Shown piece after piece: positions 1-7,135 of a DNA stretch of 12,623 nucleotides; position 1 is the stretch's first letter; every line of letters starts with the position of its first letter. Under the pieces are notes generated by a model, which ran no database searches, had not been told where the DNA came from, and saw only the letters and a program-made list of their open reading frames with translations. The translations under genes were made by a program, and so were the position numbers. Origin of the DNA: DATCLA01 sp036564195 (GTDB lineage: Bacteria > Bacillota > UBA4882 > UBA8346); the NCBI GenBank assembly GCA_036564195.1, contig DATCLA010000237.1:1-12623 (forward strand). Direction: 5' to 3'.

Positions 1-2
1 CA

Positions 3-59
3 CCAATCGAGTACAGGATGTATGTAAAAGAGCGGGATAAAAAGCAAAACACATTTTAA
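3..59 (+). CDS. C-terminal scrap of a possible IS3-family transposase (partial)
   Basis: The third forward frame is open from the window edge to a TAA at 57-59 and encodes 18 residues beginning PIEYRMYVKERDKK. The base before it allows S, T, P or A, so the fragment would read (S/T)-P-I-E-Y-R. That is the motif found close to the C-terminus of many IS3-family OrfB integrase-type transposases. I see no clear terminal inverted repeat or target duplication in the following 75 bases, so the element's right end is not defined. The match is a short motif recalled from memory; the fragment could equally be the tail of another protein. Confidence 0.3.
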   Translation, partial: PIEYRMYVKERDKKQNTF

Positions 60-134
60 ACGCCTCCTATCCGGGCAGGCCAAATTTTACCATAAGAAAA
101 CTGGGATACCGGAGGGGAAGACAGGAGGTGGCTA

Positions 135-896
135 ATGATCAGACTGGATCATTTTGTAGTAAATATCGATAACGATATGGAAAAATTAAAGGAATTAAAG
201 AAGCGGATTGAACCTTTAGGTTATCCCTTTGAACCAACATGGGGAAAGGGAACGAAAGGGTTCAAGGTGGCAAATATATGGATCGGGTTGCAATATCTTG
301 AGATGGTATGGGTGAAGAGAAAGGACGGCGGGGGCTGGAAAGCCGATTGGGTAGAGAAGTATAACAACGGGCATCGCGGGATCATTGCCATTTACTTAAT
401 GACGGATAGGCTGGATGAGATAAGAGAAGACTTAAGGAGCAGGGGGATTCCCGTCAGTGAACCCGAACGGATCAGTTTTCGCTGGTTTTTTGGGTTACTA
501 AAGAAGACAATGCCGTGGCAGAGTGTATTCACTGCTCCCATCCCCGGGACCGATTTGCAAATTTGCTATGGAGAGCTGGACAGCCCGGAGATTATGGAAA
601 AAATGAAAGCTTACATGGTACCAAATGCGGCTGTCAATGGGATTGAAGGGATAAAAAAAGCTACTGTGAGAGGGGATTTTTCTGAAGAAGCCTGGGCATA
701 TATCCGGAAGCTATTTCCTGATGCCGGATTTGATGGCGCCTGTCTGGCATATGAGATGGGGACGACGTGTTTGTCTTTTGCAGCATCTGAGAAACCGGGC
801 TTGAGCGTGGAGTTGGCTGCCGTAACAGCCAATAAGGAGTATCTGGGGAAGAGTTTTGCGGTGGAGAATATAATAATTCGGAATGTAAGCAGTTAG
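135..896 (+). CDS. Glyoxalase/VOC-superfamily-like protein
   Basis: A 253-residue soluble protein that opens with MIRLDHFVVNI, the typical first beta strand of a vicinal-oxygen-chelate (glyoxalase/bleomycin-resistance) module. Candidate metal ligands lie where two paired modules would put them: H6 and E56 in the first (DHFV, YLEMV), H80 and E147 in the second (NGHRGI, ICYGE). This resembles the glyoxalase-like (Glyoxalase_3-type) group, whose substrates are mostly unknown. About 100 C-terminal residues follow the VOC core and end in another VENIIIRN strand, possibly an extra half-module. ATG at 135 is preceded by a strong AGGAGGTG at 123-130. It is the first full gene of a same-strand series, 53 bases ahead of the next. 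Fold is fairly sure; reaction is unknown. Confidence 0.8.
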   Translation: MIRLDHFVVNIDNDMEKLKELKKRIEPLGYPFEPTWGKGTKGFKVANIWIGLQYLEMVWVKRKDGGGWKADWVEKYNNGHRGIIAIYLMTDRLDEIREDLRSRGIPVSEPERISFRWFFGLLKKTMPWQSVFTAPIPGTDLQICYGELDSPEIMEKMKAYMVPNAAVNGIEGIKKATVRGDFSEEAWAYIRKLFPDAGFDGACLAYEMGTTCLSFAASEKPGLSVELAAVTANKEYLGKSFAVENIIIRNVSS

Positions 897-949
897 GCGG
901 CCGTGCAGTAGCCACTTTTTACAGGACCATAATAAGCAGGGGTGTTTTC

Positions 950-1525
950 ATGATCAAATACTTGACCCATTATTATAGAGCTGGGACCACTCCTTTCCGG
1001 AGTTTGTCTGCATTGCCGGAAGCGGAAGCAATCCGGATTATGAAAGAATTATATGTTGATAATCCGATATGGGGCCGCTTTAAGGATCCGGCCTGGTATT
1101 TGCGGGCGAGAAAGGAAACAGAAGCATGGGTAAGGAAAGAATTCATGGCAAAAGGAGGGCGCCCTCAGGAAGAATATCCGGTTTATATGATTGTTGAATC
1201 ATGCGAATCATTGGAGAAAAATACAGCAGGAGAACGGTTAGAGAAAATCCAAATCCCAATTTCATACTTCAAGGAAGAAGATGTGAGTTTCACCTTTATC
1301 GACAGCATGTTTTCATACCGGTTAGGGCGGGATAAAAACCCCGAGTATTATCAACCCGAGTACCACGGAAAGGTATTTTTGCTATCAGAAATCCTCTCGC
1401 TCATCAAGGAAAAGGGAGAGCTAACAGAAGGCTGGTGGGGAAAACTCCCGGACGACTTTTTTCCGTACATTGAAGCACAAGTTTGGAACCATAGAATACT
1501 TAGGGAGTATTTGCAAAGCTTTTAA
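950..1525 (+). CDS. Conserved protein of unknown function
   Basis: A 191-residue soluble protein beginning MIKYLTHYYRAGTTPFRSLS. I recall similar proteins in Bacillus and Clostridia annotated only as hypothetical or group-specific proteins, but no function. It has no signal peptide, membrane segment or recognisable catalytic motif. It is rich in aromatic and charged residues, with a helical N-terminal half (residues ~20-68, ending in an RKETEAWVRKEF segment), a beta-rich centre around YPVYMIVES, and a helical C-terminus ending in REYLQSF. ATG at 950 has an AGGGGTG Shine-Dalgarno at 938-944. The gene lies 53 bases after the VOC-like gene and 36 before the Cys-rich gene, so co-transcription is likely. 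A weak AT-rich palindrome overlaps its stop (1517-1530). Confidence 0.75.
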   Translation: MIKYLTHYYRAGTTPFRSLSALPEAEAIRIMKELYVDNPIWGRFKDPAWYLRARKETEAWVRKEFMAKGGRPQEEYPVYMIVESCESLEKNTAGERLEKIQIPISYFKEEDVSFTFIDSMFSYRLGRDKNPEYYQPEYHGKVFLLSEILSLIKEKGELTEGWWGKLPDDFFPYIEAQVWNHRILREYLQSF

Positions 1526-1561
1526 AAGCTAAAGTGATTTTTTTGGGGAGGTAATTGAGGG

Positions 1562-1996
1562 ATGGGTTTCCGGTATGATTCATATTGCGGCTTATACTGT
1601 GGAGCCTGTAACACCCTAATCGCAAATATGGAGAATAGGGTTGATAAGTTGGCCGAAATCCTGGGAAGGCCACCGGAAGAGCTAAGATGCAATGGCTGTA
1701 AAACAGAGATAAACAGTGTGTATTGCAGGGATTGTAAGTTAAAGAAGTGTGCTGTTGCCACCGATAGTAACCCGGTACCCATTGCCTCAAAAAAAGAGGG
1801 GGGAGACTGGGGCCTGAAGAATTTACCGGAGACATACAGGGAGATCATCAAGACTGCGCTTGGTATCTATAGCGAGCAGCCCGGTAACGCTGCTTGGGAT
1901 CACGGATTATTGGTGGATTTTGCCGGGTATATGCTTCAGCAGATATTCTTGTTGGTAAAAAGAGATGGTGAATTATTGATTTATACTCAAATATGA
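1562..1996 (+). CDS. DUF3795-type cysteine-rich protein with unfamiliar C-terminal half
   Basis: A 144-residue protein. The first ~65 residues match the DUF3795 pattern: C9-GLY-C13-GA-C16 near the start, then RCNGC, YCRDC and KKC, which together look like zinc- or iron-sulfur-binding cysteine clusters. In the family the next part usually continues with a Cys-containing segment ending in a tyrosine-proline-cysteine type motif. Here the protein instead changes after about residue 66 to a Cys-free stretch (LPETYREIIKTALGIYSEQP...) that I do not recognise. It may be a fusion or an internal deletion joined to another reading frame. GGGGAGGT at 1545-1552 is the likely ribosome-binding site. The TGA overlaps an upstream ATG of the next gene (ATGA at 1993), indicating translational coupling. 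Function unknown. Confidence 0.7.
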   Translation: MGFRYDSYCGLYCGACNTLIANMENRVDKLAEILGRPPEELRCNGCKTEINSVYCRDCKLKKCAVATDSNPVPIASKKEGGDWGLKNLPETYREIIKTALGIYSEQPGNAAWDHGLLVDFAGYMLQQIFLLVKRDGELLIYTQI

Positions 1997-2019
1997 ATAA
2001 GGTTGGGTGTATTGGTGCT

Positions 2020-2508
2020 ATGAGCTTAGTTTTTAAGCAAATAAAGGAAGATGCGGAGTTGGAAAAATGCGTGGCTGTGATCAGGGAATCATTCCTCACC
2101 GTCGCGGAAGAGTTTAACCTTACACCTGAGAACGCTCCAACGAACCCGGCCTTTATTAACCTTGGCGACCTGCAGAAGATGCGGGAGAAAGGCATTATAA
2201 TGTTTGGCGTTTTCCATGAAGACACGCAAGTTGGCTTTGTAGCCGTGGAAAAAGCCAATGACGATACATATTACATGGAGAAATTAGCCGTCCTGCCGGA
2301 GTTCAGGCACAGGGGATACGGGCGAATGATTATGGATCATGTCTTTACCTTTGTAAGAAATAATGGCGGGAAAAGAGTCGGGATTGGCATTATTAATGAA
2401 AATACCAGGCTGAAACAATGGTATCAGAATTATGGCTTTCGCGAAATTGAACTCAAGAGGTTTGCACATTTGCCGTTTACTGTTTGCTTAATGAGTAAGG
2501 AAGTATAA
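2020..2508 (+). CDS. GNAT-family N-acetyltransferase
   Basis: An acetyl-CoA-dependent N-acetyltransferase of the GNAT fold; substrate unknown. The acetyl-CoA-binding motif A is clear: KLAVLPEFRHRGYG, with the R-x-x-G-x-G loop at residues 96-101 counted from this start. It is followed by the usual motif B, NTRLKQWYQNYGF, in which an amphipathic helix and the YGF strand close the fold. I chose ATG 2020 because MSLVFKQIK matches the start of relatives I recall. An in-frame ATG at 1993 would add nine residues (MNKVGCIGA) and overlaps the preceding stop as ATGA, so it is a real alternative. Neither start has a strong Shine-Dalgarno. The next gene begins within 30 bases. Confidence 0.85.
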   Translation: MSLVFKQIKEDAELEKCVAVIRESFLTVAEEFNLTPENAPTNPAFINLGDLQKMREKGIIMFGVFHEDTQVGFVAVEKANDDTYYMEKLAVLPEFRHRGYGRMIMDHVFTFVRNNGGKRVGIGIINENTRLKQWYQNYGFREIELKRFAHLPFTVCLMSKEV

Positions 2509-2535
2509 AACGCAGTGAGGAAGGATTGTTTAGAA

Positions 2536-2955
2536 ATGAGAGACATGGAAAAAACCATCGGTAATCTGATTGACAAGGCGAGTGTTTCCATAATAAGCTC
2601 CGTCGATGAGGAGGGTTTCCCAAATACAAAAGCAATGCTTCAGCCAAGGAAGAGGGAGGGTATAAAAGTAATCTATTTTTCCACGAACACTTCATCGCTG
2701 CGAGTAAAACAATACCAGCAAAACCCGAAAGCCTGTGTCTATTTTTTTGATCAAAGGTTTTTCCGGGGAGTTATGCTTAAGGGTACGATGGAAGTATTGC
2801 AAGATTCGGCGTCAAGAAAAATAATCTGGCGCGATGGTGACGAAAGGTATTACCCGCAAGGAGTTAACGACCCTGACTATTCTGTTTTAAAATTCACCGC
2901 CCAAAAGGGTAGATATTATGCCAATTTCAGATCGGAGGATTTTGAAGTTGGCTAA
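2536..2955 (+). CDS. Pyridoxamine 5'-phosphate oxidase-fold (general stress protein 26-like) flavoprotein
   Basis: A small split-barrel protein of the pyridoxamine-phosphate-oxidase-like family, expected to bind FMN or a related flavin. Diagnostic segments are the N-terminal helix and strand MEKTIGNLIDKASVSIISSV, the turn EEGFPNTKAML, the flavin-phosphate-type segment YFSTNTSSLRVKQYQQNPKACVYF, and the later strand FRGVMLKGTMEV. The ~140-residue length fits single-domain members, which are usually small reductases or stress proteins rather than true PdxH. ATG 2536 follows GAGGAAGG at 2517-2524. A GTG at 2515 is in frame and would add seven residues, and an ATG nine bases later (MEKT) is also possible. 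It sits between the acetyltransferase and the HExxH gene in the same probable operon. Confidence 0.85.
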   Translation: MRDMEKTIGNLIDKASVSIISSVDEEGFPNTKAMLQPRKREGIKVIYFSTNTSSLRVKQYQQNPKACVYFFDQRFFRGVMLKGTMEVLQDSASRKIIWRDGDERYYPQGVNDPDYSVLKFTAQKGRYYANFRSEDFEVG

Positions 2956-2972
2956 GCGAGGGATATGATATA

Positions 2973-3866
2973 ATGGAGGTTAAATTCAAGTATTCTCAGC
3001 ATGTTGATTTGGTGTTCCATGTTCTAGCGCATATGCGTGTAAATAACGCGTCCAATCTATTTTCCGCGGAATACATAGAAAAAATAGAAGAAGAAAAATG
3101 CGCAGGCGATCTGGATCTAGCAAGGGAAATCAAGCCGCTGGAGCCGTACTATAACAGGAACTTTGAAAGATTGGCCATGATCAATTTTCTTCCTTTAAAC
3201 AGTCGTGGCTTGAATGAGTTAAAACAGATACTTTTAAATTATGATGGCTTCAATAAAGATGATTTTAAGGCGTTTATCAATCCATTTACGGATTTGCTGG
3301 AACGCGAAGCGGCTTTCTACTATGATTATTGGGAGAAACAGCACAAGGCATTGGGCGGGAGAAGAAGTGTTGTGGAAAGCCAGATGGAGAGGTTGTTGAA
3401 GGACTACCAATGCATATTTGATTATTTCCAGAAATCCGCCTTGGTTTACTTCTCTCTCAGCATCACCCGCAATGGCCGGGGCTTTAGCGGCATTGAGAAC
3501 TATTTCTCTGCGGTTGTGCCGTTTCCAGCGCAAGAGCGGGATTTTCAAGGCGCATTCTTTACTCTCCTGCATGAATACACCCACCAATTTACCGACCAGT
3601 TGCTGAAGGCAGAGATCAACATGGAAGACGGTTCCCACGATCTCTCTGAGAATATTGTCATGTTGTTTGATTACTATTTAATAAAATCTGTATATAGTGC
3701 TGATATAAAAGCATACATTGATTGGTTTGCAAAAATCAGTGGAAATGACGGCGCGGGAATATCGGAAGCAGAGTTTTTGGCCATGGTCAGTGTTCCGGAG
3801 GATATAAAAAAGAATATGCTGGATTTACTTGACTCCGATGGCATGAGAAAAGCCTCAGAATACTAA
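2973..3866 (+). CDS. Putative zinc metallopeptidase of unrecognised family (HExxH)
   Basis: A 297-residue protein with no signal peptide. It carries one clear motif: LLHEYTHQ, an HExxH zinc site at H200-E201-x-x-H204. A glutamate 22 residues later (E226, in HDLSENIV) is well placed to be the third zinc ligand, as in gluzincins. The preceding strand-like VVPFPAQERDF and the helix around the motif suit a zincin fold. The rest is mostly helical and I recognise no named family, so peptidase activity is an inference from the motif. The gene starts 17 bases after the flavoprotein stop with a modest CGAGGGA site at 2957-2963, and it is the last gene before the terminator at 3951. Being cytoplasmic, it would act on intracellular peptides or be a non-proteolytic zinc protein. 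Confidence 0.7.
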   Translation: MEVKFKYSQHVDLVFHVLAHMRVNNASNLFSAEYIEKIEEEKCAGDLDLAREIKPLEPYYNRNFERLAMINFLPLNSRGLNELKQILLNYDGFNKDDFKAFINPFTDLLEREAAFYYDYWEKQHKALGGRRSVVESQMERLLKDYQCIFDYFQKSALVYFSLSITRNGRGFSGIENYFSAVVPFPAQERDFQGAFFTLLHEYTHQFTDQLLKAEINMEDGSHDLSENIVMLFDYYLIKSVYSADIKAYIDWFAKISGNDGAGISEAEFLAMVSVPEDIKKNMLDLLDSDGMRKASEY

Positions 3867-3950
3867 GAGAAGGAGATTACCCGATATTGATGCGGCTCAG
3901 TTAACCCTTTAGAATGCAGGATCTGAATGGTGTCCCTGAAAAACTTTAAT

Positions 3951-3984
3951 CCACCTCACTGTCAAGTGGGGTTTTTCTTTTTTT
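3951..3984 (+). terminator. Rho-independent terminator closing the first gene cluster
   Basis: ACCTCACT (3953-3960) pairs with AGTGGGGT (3965-3972) in an 8-bp stem, including one G-T wobble, around a GTCA loop. A T-rich tail (TTTT-C-TTTTTTT) follows. It lies 84 bases past the stop of the HExxH gene. The stretch 3867-3950 holds no gene I can support, only an AAGGAGA followed by a 4-codon ORF. Confidence 0.85.
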
Positions 3985-4083
3985 AATTATTTATATCGTA
4001 GAAAACTATTACTAATAGCGCAATAGCTTTATTTTCTTATTGTAACTTTAACTATAAATTATGGAAAATTTCTAAAAACTATC

Positions 4084-4112
4084 TTGAATTTGGCATATAA
4101 AAATGGTAAAAT
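4084..4112 (+). promoter_or_regulatory. Sigma-A-type promoter with extended -10
   Basis: TTGAAT at 4084-4089 and TAAAAT at 4107-4112 are separated by exactly 17 bases, with TGG directly before the -10 (extended -10). The surrounding 3985-4140 is very AT-rich and otherwise holds nothing I can name. Transcription would begin near 4119, about 40 bases before the ATG at 4159. With the terminator just upstream, this marks an independent transcription unit for the transglutaminase-fold gene. Confidence 0.65.
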
Positions 4113-4158
4113 TTTGATAAAAAGTCTTTGTGTGGATGTGAGTTAAAGGGGGGGTTAT

Positions 4159-6072
4159 ATGTACAAAATGCTAAAAAGCATCCGTTGGGTGGCGGTCTTT
4201 TTATGCTTATTCTTAATAAATATGACGGTAGCAGGTGGATATTTTGAAGGGAAATATCAAACATCGCGTTATAATCGCCGCTATGATTATAATCAGAAAC
4301 CCCAAAAAATGCAGGAACCTGGTGGAATAAGAGGAATAACAAGAACCTCTTCCGATTTATTGGAAGAAAAGCTCCGGCACATACTCGAAATAATGGACAG
4401 GGGAGAAAAGGAAGGATACTCTGCTGCAGATAAAAAGCGGCTGACTGAATTGAAAGATGAATTGGAAAACCTCAACCGGCAAATTGTCGATGAATTCCAA
4501 AAAGTGGAAGTATCCTTAATCGAAAAGAGTGTCAATCGCGAGATAGTGGATAGACACAGGGAATTTGTCCAGGAATACCAGAAAAATTTCGATCTTTTAA
4601 TGCAAGCGATAGCGGAAATACCTGAGCAAAGCGTTTTTTCTATTCGCAGTAATAATACCAGGCGAACTGGAAAAATTATCGAAAAGATAAAAAACGAATG
4701 GCTTCCCAAAGAGTTTAATCCCTTTGAAACCAATGACTTTCCACAAAAGAACATCAAGCTGGATCCAGGCGAACCCCGATTATATCCCTCGTTTACACCC
4801 GCTTATGAATACACACAAAACAGTTTTTTCGCTGCCTCGTTTGATAACTATCGAGTCGTTTCCCAGGATCTTCAGGAGACCGTGGAGGTGAAACTCACTC
4901 CGGAGATCCGGGAACTGGCTGCTGAATTGGATAATAATCCGGTTAAGATCTATGAATTTGTCCGTAATAATTTTGATTATGAACCTTACTATGGGTCAGT
5001 AAAGGGAGCACAAGAAACCCTATGGCAAAAAGCAGGGAATGATTTTGACCTTGCCTCGCTTTTGATTGCTTTATACCGGGCGGCAGGGATTCCGGCACGG
5101 TATGTCTATGGTGTTGTGGAGATTCCGTTGGAACAAGTTAAAAGATGGGTTGGGATTGAAGACAGTAAAACCGTGGTTAATATGTTTGCAACTAACGGTA
5201 TCCCAAGTAAAGGGATTATAAAAGGCGGGGAAATAACACATTTACTGAAAGAACATGTCTGGGTGGAAGCTTATGTGCCTTTGAATGATTACCGGGGATG
5301 TAGAGTGGATGAGCACGGTAAAGGATGGATACCGCTGGATCCGAGTTTTAAACAGTATACAGAAACCCCTGGGTTCGACTTCTCCACAGAGGTACCCTTT
5401 GACATTGAAGGGTTTATAACAGAGTTGAAAAATGCTGCAAACATCAGTGACGGAGGTTTTTCCTTCTCAGGGATTGATGAAGAGCTAATTCAGTCTAGAT
5501 TAGAAGAATACCAAAAAGAACTTGAGCTATATGTCGATGAAAACGGTTCCTTTCAACACCCGGAAGAAATTTTTGGCTCGCGCCGGATTGTACCGGAGAA
5601 ACATTCTATTCTACCCGTGTCTCTACCGTATAAAGTATCCAACGTTCTGCAAGAACTTGCTTCACTAAATGATAATCACCGTCAGAAGTTGACGCTTCGT
5701 GTTGAGGACCCGTATTTCTGGGAGTCATCATCATGTGTTTATACCGCCTCCATTCCGGAACTGGCCGGGAAGACGGTTTCCCTGGCTTATGTGGCAGCCA
5801 CACAGGCGGACGAAGATTTTCTTGCCTCCTATTTACCGGAACCACCGGAAGACGGTGAGCCAATCGATCCGAAAAAATTGCCTTCCAGTCTCCCGGCGTA
5901 TCTGATTAGAGTAAAACCACAGATTATCATCGACGGCCAAGCGGTGGCCACCGGGTCCGCTGTTACCATGGGGACCAAACAAGATTTTTACATGCACTTT
6001 GCTTACCCCGCTCCTGTGAAGATCCCGTGCAAAGAATTCATAACCAGGTTACCGCTGGTTCAACCTATGTAA
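4159..6072 (+). CDS. Transglutaminase-like domain protein, N-terminal fragment (Cys-less core)
   Basis: Residues 1-637 as read. A signal peptide covers about 1-26 (MYKMLKSIRW, hydrophobic VAVFLCLFLI, cleavage near VAGG), so the protein is exported. Residues ~60-170 are charged and helical, possibly coiled coil. The transglutaminase/protease-like core spans about 250-400: VKIYEFVRNNFDYEPYYGS, then AGNDFDLASLLIALYRAAG-IPARYVYG, then HVWVEAYV and GWIPLDPSF. H366 and D394 supply two members of the Cys-His-Asp triad, but the Cys position holds D295, so classic thiol catalysis is unlikely. The last ~20 residues (PVKIPCKEFITRLPLVQPM) are out-of-frame nonsense after the first lesion. ATG 4159 has a GGGGGGG-type Shine-Dalgarno at 4148-4154 and the promoter at 4084-4112. 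Confidence 0.85.
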   Translation: MYKMLKSIRWVAVFLCLFLINMTVAGGYFEGKYQTSRYNRRYDYNQKPQKMQEPGGIRGITRTSSDLLEEKLRHILEIMDRGEKEGYSAADKKRLTELKDELENLNRQIVDEFQKVEVSLIEKSVNREIVDRHREFVQEYQKNFDLLMQAIAEIPEQSVFSIRSNNTRRTGKIIEKIKNEWLPKEFNPFETNDFPQKNIKLDPGEPRLYPSFTPAYEYTQNSFFAASFDNYRVVSQDLQETVEVKLTPEIRELAAELDNNPVKIYEFVRNNFDYEPYYGSVKGAQETLWQKAGNDFDLASLLIALYRAAGIPARYVYGVVEIPLEQVKRWVGIEDSKTVVNMFATNGIPSKGIIKGGEITHLLKEHVWVEAYVPLNDYRGCRVDEHGKGWIPLDPSFKQYTETPGFDFSTEVPFDIEGFITELKNAANISDGGFSFSGIDEELIQSRLEEYQKELELYVDENGSFQHPEEIFGSRRIVPEKHSILPVSLPYKVSNVLQELASLNDNHRQKLTLRVEDPYFWESSSCVYTASIPELAGKTVSLAYVAATQADEDFLASYLPEPPEDGEPIDPKKLPSSLPAYLIRVKPQIIIDGQAVATGSAVTMGTKQDFYMHFAYPAPVKIPCKEFITRLPLVQPM

Positions 6073-6653
6073 TAACTCTTAATACTGGCAGAATTACCTG
6101 CCGTCACATAAGTGAAAAGATGTTTGAGATGAAGGAAGCAGAGAGATATTTGGAGCAAGAGACCTATGATTTGGTTAACCCTCAGGTTATAACAAGCAAT
6201 TTCTTGCATATTATTGGCCTGCTCTATTTTGCACAGCTAGACGCTTATAATGAACTGCTGGAGAGAAATGCCGGTGTTAGGTCCACACGAATGACTTCTG
6301 CGGGGATAACTACAATCGAGGTAGATGTAAGTACCTTTTTTGGCTTACCGCAAACCATATCGTTTATGGGCCTCAAAATAGATGTGGACCGAGATCTTTA
6401 CTCAGTTCATAGTAGGGACGGGGATAAAGAAAAGATAAAGACCTTCTTTTTGACTGGTGGGGTTGTGGCCTCTTATTTAGAGGGCGAGGTTTTCCGCCAA
6501 CTTTTCGGTGGTGAGGCCGTCAGTACCATGCATATCCTTGAGGCTGCCAACCGCCAGGGGATAAGGATATATACCATAACCAAAGAAAATGTAGAAAGCA
6601 TACTTCCAAAACTACAATATAAAGCGATAAAAAGCAAATGTTCCAAAATTTGA
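6027..6653 (+). CDS. Transglutaminase-fold protein, middle fragment
   Basis: This frame continues the preceding protein. Genuine homologous text starts near 6009 (RSCEDPVQRIHNQVTAGSTY) and runs to about 6620. The ATG at 6027 is merely the first available start and lacks a ribosome-binding site, so independent translation is doubtful. Conserved-looking stretches include LLYFAQLDAYNELL, the STRMTSAGIT segment, DVDRDLYSVHSRDGD, and ANRQGIRIYTITKEN. I recall this order from the C-terminal half of large exported transglutaminase-like proteins, but no enzymatic function is attached to it. The final ten residues, KAIKSKCSKI, follow the second lesion and are spurious. Expected location is outside the membrane, ahead of the membrane helices in the next piece. 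Confidence 0.7.
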   Translation: MQRIHNQVTAGSTYVITLNTGRITCRHISEKMFEMKEAERYLEQETYDLVNPQVITSNFLHIIGLLYFAQLDAYNELLERNAGVRSTRMTSAGITTIEVDVSTFFGLPQTISFMGLKIDVDRDLYSVHSRDGDKEKIKTFFLTGGVVASYLEGEVFRQLFGGEAVSTMHILEAANRQGIRIYTITKENVESILPKLQYKAIKSKCSKI

Positions 6654-7135
6654 TTAACGCAGGCAATGTAATTACTGTACCGGAAAAAAATGTAACCATC
6701 GGCGGTTGGGTAGGAACAGGGTATATGATACTGGATCCTGAAAGTGGTGCAGGGACCTATATGATTGATGGCGGAGCGGCCGGAGGGGTCTGGCTTGATT
6801 TGGGTTTCTTTTTAATTGCGATGCTTCTTACCGTTATTCTTTTAGGATTGCTCAATCCCGCCTTTCACGCAGCCATTCCTTACCTCATGGGTATCTTTTT
6901 AGGGAAAGTATTTACAATGCCAATAGTAGTTTTTTTACCGGAAGAGATGCAATACGATTTCTATTTTGAGTTTCTCCCTTACTTGGTAGGTGCAGTTAGT
7001 TTAGTTCTTCTTTTCTTATCGGTACAATTTGCAATTGCATTCCCCGCAGGGCTTTTAATTGCTTTAGAGGTGTATGGTGGACTACATTTGGCCCGGGGGT
7101 TGTCTAGGCTCATTCTTAAATACATTTATCGATGA
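6638..7135 (+). CDS. Transglutaminase-fold protein, C-terminal membrane fragment
   Basis: The C-terminal piece of the same broken gene; the true frame opens at 6623 (SDKKQMFQNLINAGN). It begins with the end of the soluble domain (VITVPEKNV, GWVGTGYMILDPESGAGTY, then Gly-rich IDGGAAGG). It ends in three to four hydrophobic segments: FFLIAMLLTVILLGLLNP, YLMGIFLGKVFTMPIVVF, YLVGAVSLVLLFLSV and AFPAGLLIALEVYGG. The repaired protein would therefore be anchored by its C-terminus with the transglutaminase-fold part outside. The tail LSRLILKYIYR is basic and probably cytoplasmic. ATG 6638 has no convincing ribosome-binding site. The next gene starts 69 bases downstream. Confidence 0.7.
   Translation: MFQNLINAGNVITVPEKNVTIGGWVGTGYMILDPESGAGTYMIDGGAAGGVWLDLGFFLIAMLLTVILLGLLNPAFHAAIPYLMGIFLGKVFTMPIVVFLPEEMQYDFYFEFLPYLVGAVSLVLLFLSVQFAIAFPAGLLIALEVYGGLHLARGLSRLILKYIYR

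Larger units (their letters stand above)
4159..7135 (+). pseudogene. Frameshifted large secreted transglutaminase-fold membrane protein (whole gene)
   Basis: Three consecutive, overlapping reading frames (4159-6072, then about 6009-6623, then 6623-7135) read as one protein. Adding one C to the CCCC at 6006-6009 and one A to the AAA at 6621-6623 would fuse them into 992 residues. The joined text runs smoothly: AYP-RSCEDPVQRIHNQ at the first seam and LQYK-SDKKQMFQNL at the second. The order fits a family of large exported transglutaminase-like proteins that I recall from Clostridia and Deltaproteobacteria. Layout: signal peptide, helical segment, transglutaminase-like core, long conserved region, C-terminal membrane helices. 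Whether the lesions are real mutations or sequencing errors cannot be told from this text. The three pieces are described separately below. Confidence 0.8.

Noticed and set aside
1517..1544. Palindrome AGCTTTTAAAAGCT followed by a T7 run as a terminator
   Set aside because: The stem is only 5 A-T-rich pairs and the T run begins 8 bases after it. The next gene's ribosome-binding site follows at once, so read-through is expected.
6001..6653. Programmed -1 ribosomal frameshifting joining the transglutaminase-fold fragments
   Set aside because: Neither seam has a canonical slippery heptamer or an evident downstream pseudoknot, and two such events in one bacterial gene would be extraordinary. Homopolymer loss is simpler.
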